Counted from the first letter of the stretch, positions 34,914 through 43,165 are shown. The stretch: DNA of 64,000 bases from Ancylobacter dichloromethanicus (GCF_018390645.1 NZ_JAHBGC010000020.1:661467-725466); one strand, 5' to 3'. Made by a program: numbers and translations. Notes: generated by a model from the letters alone, not told the origin.

Positions 34914-35975
34914 ATGAAATACCGCACGCTCGGCCGTTCCGGCCTCAAAGTGTCCGCCATTTCCATGGGGACCTTCTCGTTCGGCGGGGTCGGCGACTTC
35001 GCCAAGGTCGCCAATCACGGCGTGCCCGAAGCCCGTCGCCTCGCCGACGTCTGCCTCGATGGCGGCGTGAACGTGATCGACACCGCCAACATGTACTCGC
35101 TCGGCCGCTCGGAGGAGATCGTCGGCGAGGTGCTGGAAGGCCGGCGCGAGCGCGTGCTGCTGACCTCAAAGGCGCGCATGCGGATCGGTGATGGCCCCAA
35201 TGACGAGGGCGTCTCGCGCTATCACCTCATCCGCGAATGCGAGAAGAGCCTGAAGCGCCTGCGCACCGACCACATCGACATTTATTTTCTGCACGAGTGG
35301 GACGGAACGACCCCGCTGGAGGAGACGCTGTCGGCGCTCGACGCGCTGATGCGCGCCGGCAAGATCCGTTATATCGGCTGCTCCAACTACTCCGGCTGGC
35401 AGGTCATGAAGGCGCTCGGCATCGCTGACGCGTCAAAGCTGCCGCGCTTCGTCACCCAGCAGATCCACTACACGCTGGAGGCGCGCGAGGCGGAATACGA
35501 ACTGCTGCCCATCGCCGTCGACCAGGGCGTCGGGGTGATGGTGTGGAGTCCGCTCGCCGCCGGCCTGCTGTCCGGACGGTTCGACCGCGACACCTTCCCC
35601 GCCGATTCGCGGCAGGCCGCCGGCTGGTCCGAGCCGCCGATCCGCGATGCCGAACGGCTGTGGTCGATCGTCGACGTGCTGAAGGACATCGCGGCGGCAC
35701 GCGGCGTCAGCGCGGCGCAGATCGCCCTCGCCTGGACACTGACACGGCCGGGCATCGCCTCGCTGGTGGTCGGTGGCACGGAAGACAGCCACTTCACCGA
35801 CAACATCGCGGCAGTCGACCTGGAACTGACGGCGGAGGAACTCGACCGGCTCAACCTCGTCAGCCGCCCGCCCTACATTTACCCTTACTGGCACCAGCAC
35901 AATTTCGCCCGCGACCGCTTCAGCCCGGCCGATTGGGCGCTGCATGCGAGCTATGAGGATGTCGGCAAGGTGTGA
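34914..35975 (+). CDS. Aldo/keto reductase
   Basis: 353-residue TIM-barrel NADPH-dependent oxidoreductase. The catalytic tetrad is recognisable: Asp and Tyr in VIDTANMYSLGRSE, Lys in LLTSKARMRI, and His in YFLHEWDG. The nucleotide-binding loop near the C-terminus reads ASLVVGGTEDSHFTDN. It resembles the YajO/AKR11-13 group that reduces sugar aldehydes or ketones. It follows the racemase-family gene by 29 bases and likely belongs to the same carbohydrate pathway. Confidence 0.88.
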   Translation: MKYRTLGRSGLKVSAISMGTFSFGGVGDFAKVANHGVPEARRLADVCLDGGVNVIDTANMYSLGRSEEIVGEVLEGRRERVLLTSKARMRIGDGPNDEGVSRYHLIRECEKSLKRLRTDHIDIYFLHEWDGTTPLEETLSALDALMRAGKIRYIGCSNYSGWQVMKALGIADASKLPRFVTQQIHYTLEAREAEYELLPIAVDQGVGVMVWSPLAAGLLSGRFDRDTFPADSRQAAGWSEPPIRDAERLWSIVDVLKDIAAARGVSAAQIALAWTLTRPGIASLVVGGTEDSHFTDNIAAVDLELTAEELDRLNLVSRPPYIYPYWHQHNFARDRFSPADWALHASYEDVGKV

Positions 35976-35990
35976 GACCGCGCCCGCCGT

Positions 35991-37241
35991 CTAGGTCAAT
36001 CCGTCGAGATGGCTGCGTATATGGGCCGCCTCGGCCGCGGTGGTGGCGAGGCTTATGGCGGTCATGAAGCCTTCGCGCGCCTCCCGCGTGCGACCGAGCT
36101 GCATCAGCAGGGCGCCGCGCACGCCGTGATAGTGGAAATAGCCGGAGAGCCGGTCGCCGAGCGGGTCCACCATGGCGAGCGCGGCCTCCGGCCCGCGCAG
36201 CTTGGCGATTGCCACCGCGCGGTTCAGCGTGATCACCGGCGAGGGCTGCATGATCTCCAGCGTGCCGTAGAGCAGGTCGATCTGCGCCCAGTCGGTGTCC
36301 TCGGGCCGCGCCGCCCGCGCATGCAGCGCCGCGATGGCCGCCTGCACCTGGTAGGGCCCGGGCTGGCGATGGCGCACCGCCTTGTCGAGCAAGGCGAGCC
36401 CCTCACTGATCATCGCCCGGTTCCACAGCGCGCGGTCCTGGTTGTCGAGCAGGATCACCGCGCCGTCGCGGTCGAAGCGGGCCTCGGCGCGGGCCTGCTG
36501 CAGCAGCATGAGCGCCGTCAGTCCCATGATCTCGGGCTCGGCCTGGAACAGCCGCAGCAGCAGCCGGGCGAGACGGATGGCCTCCTCGGTCAGCGCCTCG
36601 CGGGCGTTCGAGGCGTCGCCGGCGGCGGAATAGCCCTCATTGAAGACGAGGTAGATCATCGCCGCGACCACGCCGAGCCGCTCGGCCCGCTCGACCGGCC
36701 CCGGCGCCTCGAACGGCACGCCATCCTCGCCACTCTGAGCGCGGGCGATGCGCGCCTTGGCCCGGGTGATGCGCTGTTCCATCGCCGCCTCGCTCACCAG
36801 GAAGGCGCGGGCGATCTGGCCGACGGAGAGGCCGGAGACGATGCGCAGGGCGAGCGCGATCTGCTGCGTCGCCGGCAGCTCGGGATGGCAGCAGATGAAC
36901 AGCAGGCGCAGCACGTCGTCACGATAATGCGCGCCATCCATGCGTTCGGCGATCGCCGCCTCGGCATCCTCGGTGTCGGACAACGCCTCTTCCGGCGGCA
37001 AGGCGGTCTGTTTGGCCCGGCGCCGCACCGTATCGAGCGCGACGTTGCGGCCGACGAAGATGAGCCAGGCGCTCGCGTCGCGCGGCGGGCCGTTCTGCGG
37101 CCATGTCTTCAAGGCCCGCAGGCAGGCCTCCTGGAACGCTTCCTCGGCGAGATCGAGGTCGCGGAAATAACGCAGCAGCGCGGCCACCGCCTGCGGACGC
37201 GCGGCGGCGAGCGTGGTGCCGATCCAGCGCGCCTCGTCCAT
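35991..37241 (-). CDS. ECF42-type RNA polymerase sigma factor with C-terminal extension
   Basis: 416-residue sigma factor. Region 2 (about 20-85) contains DLAEEAFQEACLRALKTWPQNG and NVALDTVRRR; region 4 (about 125-180) contains LSVGQIARAFLVSEAAMEQRI. A long C-terminal half (about 185-416), with YLVFNEGYSAAG and tetratricopeptide-like repeats, is diagnostic of ECF42 (DUF6596) proteins, which have no classical anti-sigma factor and sit next to DGPF/YCII genes. Its ATG 37241 shares one base with the YCII stop. It ends the five-gene operon. A matching promoter is proposed at 39506-39532. Confidence 0.9.
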   Translation of the reverse strand: MDEARWIGTTLAAARPQAVAALLRYFRDLDLAEEAFQEACLRALKTWPQNGPPRDASAWLIFVGRNVALDTVRRRAKQTALPPEEALSDTEDAEAAIAERMDGAHYRDDVLRLLFICCHPELPATQQIALALRIVSGLSVGQIARAFLVSEAAMEQRITRAKARIARAQSGEDGVPFEAPGPVERAERLGVVAAMIYLVFNEGYSAAGDASNAREALTEEAIRLARLLLRLFQAEPEIMGLTALMLLQQARAEARFDRDGAVILLDNQDRALWNRAMISEGLALLDKAVRHRQPGPYQVQAAIAALHARAARPEDTDWAQIDLLYGTLEIMQPSPVITLNRAVAIAKLRGPEAALAMVDPLGDRLSGYFHYHGVRGALLMQLGRTREAREGFMTAISLATTAAEAAHIRSHLDGLT

Positions 37242-37612
37242 CACGGCCGCGCGCCGCCATCGTGGAACAGGCCGACCGGGCGAATCTCGTAGGAACCGCC
37301 CGGGTTGGCGGCGCCGAGTTCGCGGGCGATGCCGAGCGCCTCCTCCAGATTTTCGCAATCGAGGATGTAGAAGCCGAGCAGTTGCTCCTTGGTCTCGGCG
37401 AACGGGCCGTCGAGCACCAGCGGCGGGTCCTGGTCCTTGCGCAGCGTGGTGGCGGCGGTGGTCGGCAGCAGCCGCGCCACCGGGCCGAGCTTGCCCGCCC
37501 TGGCGAGCCGCTCCTGCACCACGGCGAGCCTCTCCATCACCGCGTCGTCCTCCTCCTTGGTCCAGGCGCAGACGACATCTTCCTGATGGTAGCAAAGCAG
37601 GGTGTAGAGCAT
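37241..37612 (-). CDS. YCII-related (DGPF-domain) protein
   Basis: 123-residue small protein of the YCII/DGPF family. The diagnostic DGPFAETKEQLLGFYIL motif is present, as is EIRPV near the end. Function is unknown; members are the conserved partners of ECF42 sigma factors and may sense a small ligand. The start 37612 follows AAGG after a 26-base gap from the MoaD/ThiS-like gene, and its stop overlaps the sigma factor start (TGATG), suggesting coupling. Confidence 0.88.
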   Translation of the reverse strand: MLYTLLCYHQEDVVCAWTKEEDDAVMERLAVVQERLARAGKLGPVARLLPTTAATTLRKDQDPPLVLDGPFAETKEQLLGFYILDCENLEEALGIARELGAANPGGSYEIRPVGLFHDGGARP

Positions 37613-37638
37613 GTGGAGCCTTTCGCAGTGCTGGCGGA

Positions 37639-37944
37639 TCAGCCGCCGCTGATCGCGGTTATGACAAAGACGTCGGCGCCGGCGGCGAGCGGGGTCGCGA
37701 GCTTGGCGCGCCGGCCGTCGACGAACACGTTGATATGCCGCCGGATCGCCGGTGTTTCGTCGCAGAGCCGCTCGCGCATGCCGGGCCAAAGCGCATCGAG
37801 CCCGTCGACCATCTCGGCGACGTCGCGGGCGACGAGGGGGACGAGCCGGTCGGCGCCGGGGAACAGCACGACGAGATGCGCCGGCAGCCGCACCACCACC
37901 GGTGCCCGCGCCCGCTTCCGCGATGCCTCGCTGATCGCCGTCAC
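37639..37944 (-). CDS. MoaD/ThiS-like ubiquitin-fold protein with C-terminal Gly-Gly
   Basis: 101-residue protein that begins with GTG, sharing a four-base GTGA with the upstream propeller gene. The beta-grasp pattern VVVRLPAHLVVLFPG ... INVFVDGRRAKLATPLAAGADVFVITAISGG (ends only) closes with Gly-Gly, the tail adenylated and thiolated in MoaD and ThiS. No moaE, thiG or E1 gene lies nearby, so it is not in a molybdopterin or thiamine operon. A sulfur carrier or a protein modifier working with the neighbouring propeller is the best guess. Confidence 0.8.
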   Translation of the reverse strand: MTAISEASRKRARAPVVVRLPAHLVVLFPGADRLVPLVARDVAEMVDGLDALWPGMRERLCDETPAIRRHINVFVDGRRAKLATPLAAGADVFVITAISGG

Positions 37945-39026
37945 CGCTCGATCACCAGCGTTTCGACCGAGGTGATGGTCGGCAGATGCGGCGCGACGCA
38001 GTCCCAGCTCTCGCCCTCGTCATTGCTGGCATAGAGCCCGCCCGCATTGGTGCCGAAATACACCCCGGCCGGCTCCAGCGTGTCGGTGGCCATTGCCTGG
38101 CGCAGCACGTTGAAATAGGCGCTCCCCTGCGGCAGGCCGGTGCGCCGCGCCTCCCAGTTCGCCCCGGCGTCGCGTGTGCGGTACACGGCGGCGTTGCCCT
38201 CCGGCATGAAGCGCCCCTTGATGTCGCCGTTGAGCGGGATCAGGTAGAGCCCGTCCGGGTCGCGCGGGTGCACGGCGGCGGGAAAGCCGAAGGAGGAGGG
38301 CAGGCCTTCCTCGATGCTCGCCCAGTTGCGGCCGCCATCGTCCGAGCGGTACATGCCGCAATGGTTCTGCTGGTAGAGCCGCCCGCCGCCGCCGGGCGCC
38401 ATGACCAGACAATGCACGCACTGGCCGAACTCGGGATAGTTCTGCCCTTCCGGCATGAAGTCGGCCCGGGTGCCGCGGTTGCGGGCCTCCCAGGTGGTGC
38501 CGCCATCCTCGGTGGCGAACACGCCGGCGGCCGAGATGCCGACCCAGATCTTTTTCGCGTCGACCGGGTCGGGCACCAGAGAGTGCAGGATCAGCCCGGC
38601 CCCGCCGGGATTCCATTCCGGCCGGCTGGGATGCTTCTGCAGGCCGTCGATATGGCTCCAGCTGATCCCGCCATCGGTGCTGCGGAACAGTCCTGCGGGC
38701 TCGACGCCGGCATAAAGACTGCCATCCGCCGCGACTGCGAGGCTCCACACCGATTTCACCGGCGCCTGCCCGGCCTCATAGGCGAGGCCCTGGCTCGAAT
38801 GGCTCCAGCTGGCACCGAGATCGGTGGATTTCCATACCGCTGGGCCGAACCACTCATTGCCGCCTCCGGCATAGATGGTGCCGCTCTGGGAATCGGCGAC
38901 CACATGATTGGTCGGCCAGGTCTCGCAGAACGGGCCGCGCAGCTCCCAGGAGCGGCGCGCGGAATCGCTGGCGAGCAGAAAGGCGCCCTTGCGGGTGCCG
39001 ACCAGGACAATGACCTGCTGTGCCAT
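37941..39026 (-). CDS. BNR/Asp-box beta-propeller protein (sialidase-like fold)
   Basis: 361-residue protein with six Asp-box (S/T-x-D-x-G-x-x-W) repeats: STDLGASW, STDGGISW, TEDGGTTW, SDDGGRNW, TRDAGANW and SNDEGESW. This fits a six-bladed propeller of the sialidase/VPS10 type. No signal peptide is visible (starts MAQQVIVLVGTRKG), so it is likely cytosolic. No sialidase Arg triad can be assigned, so an enzymatic role is doubtful. A strong ribosome site (GGGGAGGG) precedes ATG 39026, twelve bases after the VOC gene, and the stop overlaps the GG-terminal protein start. Confidence 0.82.
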   Translation of the reverse strand: MAQQVIVLVGTRKGAFLLASDSARRSWELRGPFCETWPTNHVVADSQSGTIYAGGGNEWFGPAVWKSTDLGASWSHSSQGLAYEAGQAPVKSVWSLAVAADGSLYAGVEPAGLFRSTDGGISWSHIDGLQKHPSRPEWNPGGAGLILHSLVPDPVDAKKIWVGISAAGVFATEDGGTTWEARNRGTRADFMPEGQNYPEFGQCVHCLVMAPGGGGRLYQQNHCGMYRSDDGGRNWASIEEGLPSSFGFPAAVHPRDPDGLYLIPLNGDIKGRFMPEGNAAVYRTRDAGANWEARRTGLPQGSAYFNVLRQAMATDTLEPAGVYFGTNAGGLYASNDEGESWDCVAPHLPTITSVETLVIER

Positions 39027-39038
39027 GGTGCCCTCCCC

Positions 39039-39455
39039 TCACATGGTGGAAACGACGATCATCCAGGAGACGCCGAAGCGGTCGGTCAGCATGCCGAAGC
39101 TGGAGGCGAAGAAGGTCGGCCCCAGTGGCATGGTGACCGTGCCGCCCTCGGACAGCGCGGTGAACGCGGCTTCGGCTTCGGCTGCATTGGCGACCGAGAG
39201 CGACAGCGAGATGCCCGCGAAGCCGGCGCTGTCGGACTGGCAGCCATCCGAAGCCATCAGCTCGGCCTCGCCGATCTTGAAGCTGGAATGCATGATCTTG
39301 TCGTCCCAGCCGTCCGGAATCATGCCGGGCGGCGGTGATTCCGGCGCGTCGCGGAAGCGCATCAGCATGGTGACTTCGGCGCCCACGGCGTGCTGGTAGA
39401 AGCCGATGGCTTCCTCGGTACGGCCGTTGAACATCAGATAGGCCTGCACATTCAT
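39039..39455 (-). CDS. VOC/PhnB-like glyoxalase-fold protein
   Basis: 138-residue vicinal-oxygen-chelate protein. It starts with NVQAYLMFNGRTEEAIGFYQ and contains the HSSFKIGEAELMASDG strand pair typical of the PhnB/YjdN group. Metal ligands cannot be assigned. AGGGAGGA precedes ATG 39455. It is the first gene of the operon that ends with the ECF42 sigma factor; VOC genes are recurrent ECF42 neighbours and are often its regulatory targets. Confidence 0.85.
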   Translation of the reverse strand: MNVQAYLMFNGRTEEAIGFYQHAVGAEVTMLMRFRDAPESPPPGMIPDGWDDKIMHSSFKIGEAELMASDGCQSDSAGFAGISLSLSVANAAEAEAAFTALSEGGTVTMPLGPTFFASSFGMLTDRFGVSWMIVVSTM

Positions 39456-39787
39456 CGTGTCGTCCTCCCTTCGCCGGGCCCCTTGCCCCGGCTGCCTGCC
39501 ACGAGGACGAACGGCGAAGGACCCGTCCGACATCACGGCCGATTTTTTTTCGCGAGCCCGGCGGAGCAGGACGGCAGGACGGGGTTTGCGCGCGGATGAT
39601 CGCCCTGGCTCGGCCGCCTGCGGCGCATTCTGGCGATCAACCCCGCGCAGGTCCATGGTGCAGATGGCCCGCACCCTCCCCCGGCGACGCCCGCTCAGAT
39701 GCGCGCCGGCCCCTCGCCTGTCAGGCGGGTGCATCGGCCAGATCGCCGTTCACCGGCGGACAGACCGGGCGGAACCGCGGGCGCCGC
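39456..39787. other. Intergenic region between the VOC operon and the GntR gene
   Basis: 332 bases without a gene I can support. It contains the ECF-type promoter at 39506-39532 and a T8 run at 39541-39549. Open frames crossing it show no recognisable protein. The GntR gene ends at 39788 on the same strand, so its transcript probably terminates here. Confidence 0.45.
39506..39532 (-). promoter_or_regulatory. Candidate ECF42-dependent promoter
   Basis: On the minus strand TGTCGG (39532-39527) and CGTC (39509-39506) are 17 bases apart, about 50 bases before the VOC start. The known ECF42 promoter motif has TGTCGA at -35 and CGT/AC-like bases at -10. One mismatch at -35 makes it a good candidate for autoregulation of the whole operon. 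Confidence 0.5.
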
Positions 39788-40486
39788 TTATTCCTGCTCC
39801 AGAACCTGCCGCGTGGCCTGCCAGCCCTTCAGGTGATGGGTGCGGAGAATCTCGCGCAGCAGCGCCCCCTCGCGCTGCTGCAGCGCGTCGAGAATCTTCT
39901 CGTGCTCGACGACCGCGCGCGCCCAGCGCGCCGCCGAGCGGTTGCCGGCAAAGCGATAGCGCCGGATGCGTGCGCTCTCGGTCCGGTAGATACGCGACAG
40001 CGGGGCATTGTGGGCGCAGTCGACAATGCGCTGGTGGATATCCTGATTGAGGTGGAAATAGCCCATCAGGTCCCCGCCGCGCTGGCAGTCGACCATGCGC
40101 CGGTGAATCGCCTCGATCGCCGCGAACTCGGCGGCGGTGCCGCGCGCGCAGGCCAGCTCGGCCGCAACGCTTTCCAACCCGATCAGCACCTCTATCGCGG
40201 CCTCGATTTCGGCCAGCGACAGGGTCATGACCTCGGCGCCCCGATTGGGAACGATGCGCACGAGCCCCTCGGCTTCGAGGATCTTGAAGGCCTCGCGCAG
40301 CGGGGTGCGGGTAACGCCGAGCCCCTCGGTCAGCATGCGCTCGGAGATGCGGCCGCCGGGCGGCAGGTCGCCGGCGATGATCATGTCGCGGATGCGTTCG
40401 ACGACAAACATGGTGCGCCGGCCGCGCGGGCCTGACGACGGCAATTCAGCCTCAGCGGCGGCGGTCTCAGCTTCGCTTAATTGCAT
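39788..40486 (-). CDS. GntR-family transcriptional regulator (FCD domain)
   Basis: 232-residue regulator. The winged helix (about 25-90) contains GGRISERMLTEGLGVTRTPLREAF, and the FCD ligand-binding domain (about 95-220) contains the metal-ligand pattern DIHQRIVDCAHN and VVEHEKILDAL. FCD regulators of the FadR group bind carboxylic acids. It diverges from the amidohydrolase/TTT operon and is flanked by TTGCATGCAA-type palindromes, so it likely represses that operon and itself. Its start codon overlaps the palindrome at 40481-40490. Confidence 0.9.
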   Translation of the reverse strand: MQLSEAETAAAEAELPSSGPRGRRTMFVVERIRDMIIAGDLPPGGRISERMLTEGLGVTRTPLREAFKILEAEGLVRIVPNRGAEVMTLSLAEIEAAIEVLIGLESVAAELACARGTAAEFAAIEAIHRRMVDCQRGGDLMGYFHLNQDIHQRIVDCAHNAPLSRIYRTESARIRRYRFAGNRSAARWARAVVEHEKILDALQQREGALLREILRTHHLKGWQATRQVLEQE

Positions 40487-40490
40487 GCAA
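40481..40490. promoter_or_regulatory. Palindromic operator overlapping the gntR start
   Basis: TTGCATGCAA is a perfect 10-bp palindrome that includes the GntR start codon on the minus strand. FCD-type regulators usually bind short palindromes of this type. A near-identical copy lies 63 bases away at 40544-40555. Confidence 0.55.
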
Positions 40491-40543
40491 GAATGCTCTC
40501 ATACCCAGTTATTCATGTCCAGCGCGGTTGACGCGATCCTATG

Positions 40544-40555
40544 ATTACATGCAAT
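40544..40555. promoter_or_regulatory. Second GntR-type operator upstream of the amidohydrolase operon
   Basis: ATTACATGCAAT matches TTGCATGCAA at nine of ten core bases. It sits between a TTGACG (40528-40533) and a weak CAATAT (40552-40557), which could form an 18-base spaced promoter, so bound regulator would block transcription toward the amidohydrolase. Promoter assignment is tentative. Confidence 0.5.
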
Positions 40556-40632
40556 ATCGTCGTGGCCCCATAGGAAACGTCGCCTTGATGCGGCGTCATG
40601 GCCAAGGGAAACGTCAGAAGGAAGGCAACGGC

Positions 40633-40686
40633 ATGACCTGCGCGGGCACCATTGTGCGCCCGGGCCGTCGGGACGGCGCGCAATGA
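40633..40686 (+). CDS. 17-codon leader ORF overlapping the amidohydrolase start
   Basis: A short frame of 17 residues (MTCAGTIVRPGRRDGAQ) starts at ATG 40633 behind the strong ribosome site GAAGGAAGG, spaced seven bases. Its TGA stop shares ATGA with the amidohydrolase ATG at 40683. The amidohydrolase has no good ribosome site of its own, so translation through this leader could supply it by coupling. Whether the peptide has a function is unknown. Confidence 0.45.
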   Translation: MTCAGTIVRPGRRDGAQ

Positions 40687-41684
40687 GCGCCCATTCCGCT
40701 ACAGGCCCCGATAAGGCAGCAAAATCGACAGTTTTCGACCATGGCGCGGAGGACAGCCTGCCCATTGTCGACGCCCACCATCATTATTGGGATCTCTCGC
40801 TCGGCAAGCATCCCTGGCTGAACGGCACGCCGGTGGCCGGTCATCGCTACGGCGACTATCGCGCGATCTGCACCACCTTCCTGCCCGAGGATTACCGTCG
40901 GGCAGCGGGCCGACAGAATATTGTCGGCAATGTCTATGTCGAGGCGGAATGGGATCCGACCGACCCGCTCGGCGAGACACGGTGGGTGCATGCAATCGCC
41001 GAGCGGCACGGCACGCCCCACGCCATGGTGGCGCAGGCCTGGCTCGACCGCGACGATGCGGCCTCGCTGCTGGCGGCGCAGGCAGGCTTTCCGCTGGTGC
41101 GGGCGGTTCGGCACAAGCCCCGGGGGTTCGCCCGCCCCGAGGAATGGCACCCGGATCACGGCCTGCCCGGCTCCATGCTGTGCCCGCGCTTTCGCGACGG
41201 CTATGCCCGGCTGGCCGATCACGGCCTGCATTTCGAGTTGCAGACCACCTATTGGCACCTGCCCGACGCCGCCGATCTCGCCCGCGCCTTCCCGCACATA
41301 AGAATGGTGATCAACCACACCGGCGTTCCCGGCGATCGGCGCCCGGACACGCTGACACGCTGGCGCGCGGCGATGACGGCCGTCGCCGCCTGCCCGAACG
41401 TGATGGTGAAGATCTCCGGCCTCGGCGTGCCCGGGGAGGCGTGGACGGTTGCCGCCAATGAGGGGGTGGTGCGCGACACTCTGGCACTGTTCGGCGTCGA
41501 ACGCTGCATGTTCGCCAGCAACTACCCGGTCGACGGCCTGTTCCGGTCGCTCGATGGCATCTTCGCCGACTTCAAGGCGATGACCAGGGACATGGCGCCG
41601 GCCGACCGTCGTCGCCTGTTCAACGACAATGCGAGAGCCGTGTACCGGCTCCACCAACCGGAGGAAGTCCATGCGCAGTCCTGA
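40683..41684 (+). CDS. Amidohydrolase 2 family protein
   Basis: 333-residue TIM-barrel metal-dependent hydrolase. Metal ligands are in VDAHHHYWD (HxH), with a further histidine in VINHTGVPG and the C-terminal FASNYPVDG block typical of lactonase-type amidohydrolases (e.g. L-fuconolactonase or 2-pyrone-4,6-dicarboxylate lactonase relatives). It probably opens a lactone or cleaves a carboxylated ring compound imported by the downstream TTT transporter. It diverges from a GntR regulator and overlaps the binding-protein gene by 14 bases. Confidence 0.82.
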   Translation: MSAHSATGPDKAAKSTVFDHGAEDSLPIVDAHHHYWDLSLGKHPWLNGTPVAGHRYGDYRAICTTFLPEDYRRAAGRQNIVGNVYVEAEWDPTDPLGETRWVHAIAERHGTPHAMVAQAWLDRDDAASLLAAQAGFPLVRAVRHKPRGFARPEEWHPDHGLPGSMLCPRFRDGYARLADHGLHFELQTTYWHLPDAADLARAFPHIRMVINHTGVPGDRRPDTLTRWRAAMTAVAACPNVMVKISGLGVPGEAWTVAANEGVVRDTLALFGVERCMFASNYPVDGLFRSLDGIFADFKAMTRDMAPADRRRLFNDNARAVYRLHQPEEVHAQS

Positions 41685-42675
41685 GAAGCGTTACCTGAGG
41701 CCGGCGGCGTGCATCGCCGGGGCGGTGCTCGCGATGCTGACGCTGCCCTTCGCCGCGCCGGCGCGCGCCGACACCTATCCGAGCCGGCCGATCACCGTGA
41801 TCGTGCCCTATCCCGCCGGCGGGGGCACCGACATCGTGGCGCGCACCCTGACCGGCCTGCTGGAGAAGGAACTCGGCGTTCCGATCAACGTCATCAACAA
41901 GGCGGGCGGCGGCGGTATTCCCGGCCAGACCGCGATCGCCCACGCCAAGCCCGACGGCTACACGATCGGCGTCATTGCCTCCGACATCAGTGTCTACAAG
42001 GCGCAGGGCCTGGCTGACCTCACCTACAAGGACATGACGCCGATCGGCCAGACCAACGAGTTGGCGTCAGGCGTCTCGGTGATCGAGGGTTCGCCCTACA
42101 AGACGATCCAGGAACTCGTCGCCGGCATCAAGGCCCATCCCGGCCAGCTCAAGGCCACCGGGGCCTCGCCGGGTGTCAACTGGCACATTGCCTTTTCCGG
42201 CCTGATGCTCGGACTGGGGCTCGACCCCTCGACGGTGACATGGGTGCCGACCCAGGGAGGCACCGCCGGCCATCTCGACGTCGCCGCCGGCAACTCGACC
42301 TTCTCCACCGCCTCGCTGGCCGAAGGGCGTGCGCTGATCGAGGCGAAGAAACTGCGTCCGCTCGCGGTGATGGCCAAGGAGCGCCTGCAACTGTTCCCCG
42401 ACGTGCCGACTCTGAAGGAATCGCTCGGCATCGACTGGACCTTCGCGCTCTGGCACGGCGTCGTCGGCCCCAAGGGCCTGCCGGACGAGCTGATGAACAG
42501 GCTTTCGGCGGCTGTGGAGAAGGTCGCGACCAGCGAGGCCTTCCGCAAGCCGCTGGAGGAACGCGGCTTTAGTCTGGTCTATCGCGACCCGGCGGCGTTC
42601 CGCGCCTTCATGGCGAGCGATCTCGCCGAGATGGAGCGGATCTTCGTCGAACTCGACAAGATGAAGCAGCAATAG
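41671..42675 (+). CDS. Tripartite tricarboxylate transporter substrate-binding protein (Bug/TctC family)
   Basis: 334-residue periplasmic binder. A signal peptide ends at PARAD. The mature start SRPITVIVPYPAGGGTDIVART is the family hallmark, and GTGGG-type ligand contacts are seen in the Bug fold. GGAGGAAG precedes ATG 41671, which lies within the end of the amidohydrolase gene. The ligand is probably a carboxylate, but binding residues do not allow a name. It works with the small (42685) and large (43166) membrane subunits. Confidence 0.9.
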   Translation: MRSPEKRYLRPAACIAGAVLAMLTLPFAAPARADTYPSRPITVIVPYPAGGGTDIVARTLTGLLEKELGVPINVINKAGGGGIPGQTAIAHAKPDGYTIGVIASDISVYKAQGLADLTYKDMTPIGQTNELASGVSVIEGSPYKTIQELVAGIKAHPGQLKATGASPGVNWHIAFSGLMLGLGLDPSTVTWVPTQGGTAGHLDVAAGNSTFSTASLAEGRALIEAKKLRPLAVMAKERLQLFPDVPTLKESLGIDWTFALWHGVVGPKGLPDELMNRLSAAVEKVATSEAFRKPLEERGFSLVYRDPAAFRAFMASDLAEMERIFVELDKMKQQ

Positions 42676-42684
42676 GAGGCGGGC

Positions 42685-43158
42685 ATGAAGTTCGGCGACG
42701 GCCTGATCGGCCTGTTCATCGTCGCTCTCGGCGTCGCCGTCTTCGGGCAGGCGCAGGGCTTTCCCAAGGTCGCCGACCAGTTCTACGGACCGGGCCTTTT
42801 TCCGCAGATCATCGCGGCGGGGCTGGTCCTGTGCGGCGCCATCCTGTTCGCCCGCACGTTACGCACCGCGCCGGCTGCGTCGTTCCGGGTCGATGCGGTG
42901 TCCTGGCGGGGCAACCGGCGTGGGGCGATGAGCGGCGCGATGGTGCTCGCCGCCCTGCTCGCCTTCGTCTTTCTCGGCGACACGGTCGGCTTCCCGATCA
43001 TCGGTTTCGTGACGTTGGTCGCCTTCTACCTCTGGCTCGGGCGCCGGCTTCCGGTGGCGCTGCTGGTCGCGGCCGGGGTCACGCTGGCGCTCGACCTGCT
43101 GTTCCGCCTCGTTCTGCATGTGCCCGTGCCATCCGGGCCGCTGGCCGCGTTCTGGTAG
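42685..43158 (+). CDS. TTT transporter small membrane subunit (TctB family)
   Basis: 157-residue membrane protein with four hydrophobic helices (about 7-25, 40-60, 85-105, 115-145), the TctB/DUF1468 pattern. FYGPGLFPQIIAAGL is a typical loop. It starts nine bases after the binding protein and ends seven bases before the large subunit. The role of TctB is structural or coupling, not well defined. Confidence 0.87.
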   Translation: MKFGDGLIGLFIVALGVAVFGQAQGFPKVADQFYGPGLFPQIIAAGLVLCGAILFARTLRTAPAASFRVDAVSWRGNRRGAMSGAMVLAALLAFVFLGDTVGFPIIGFVTLVAFYLWLGRRLPVALLVAAGVTLALDLLFRLVLHVPVPSGPLAAFW

Positions 43159-43165
43159 GGTCGAC

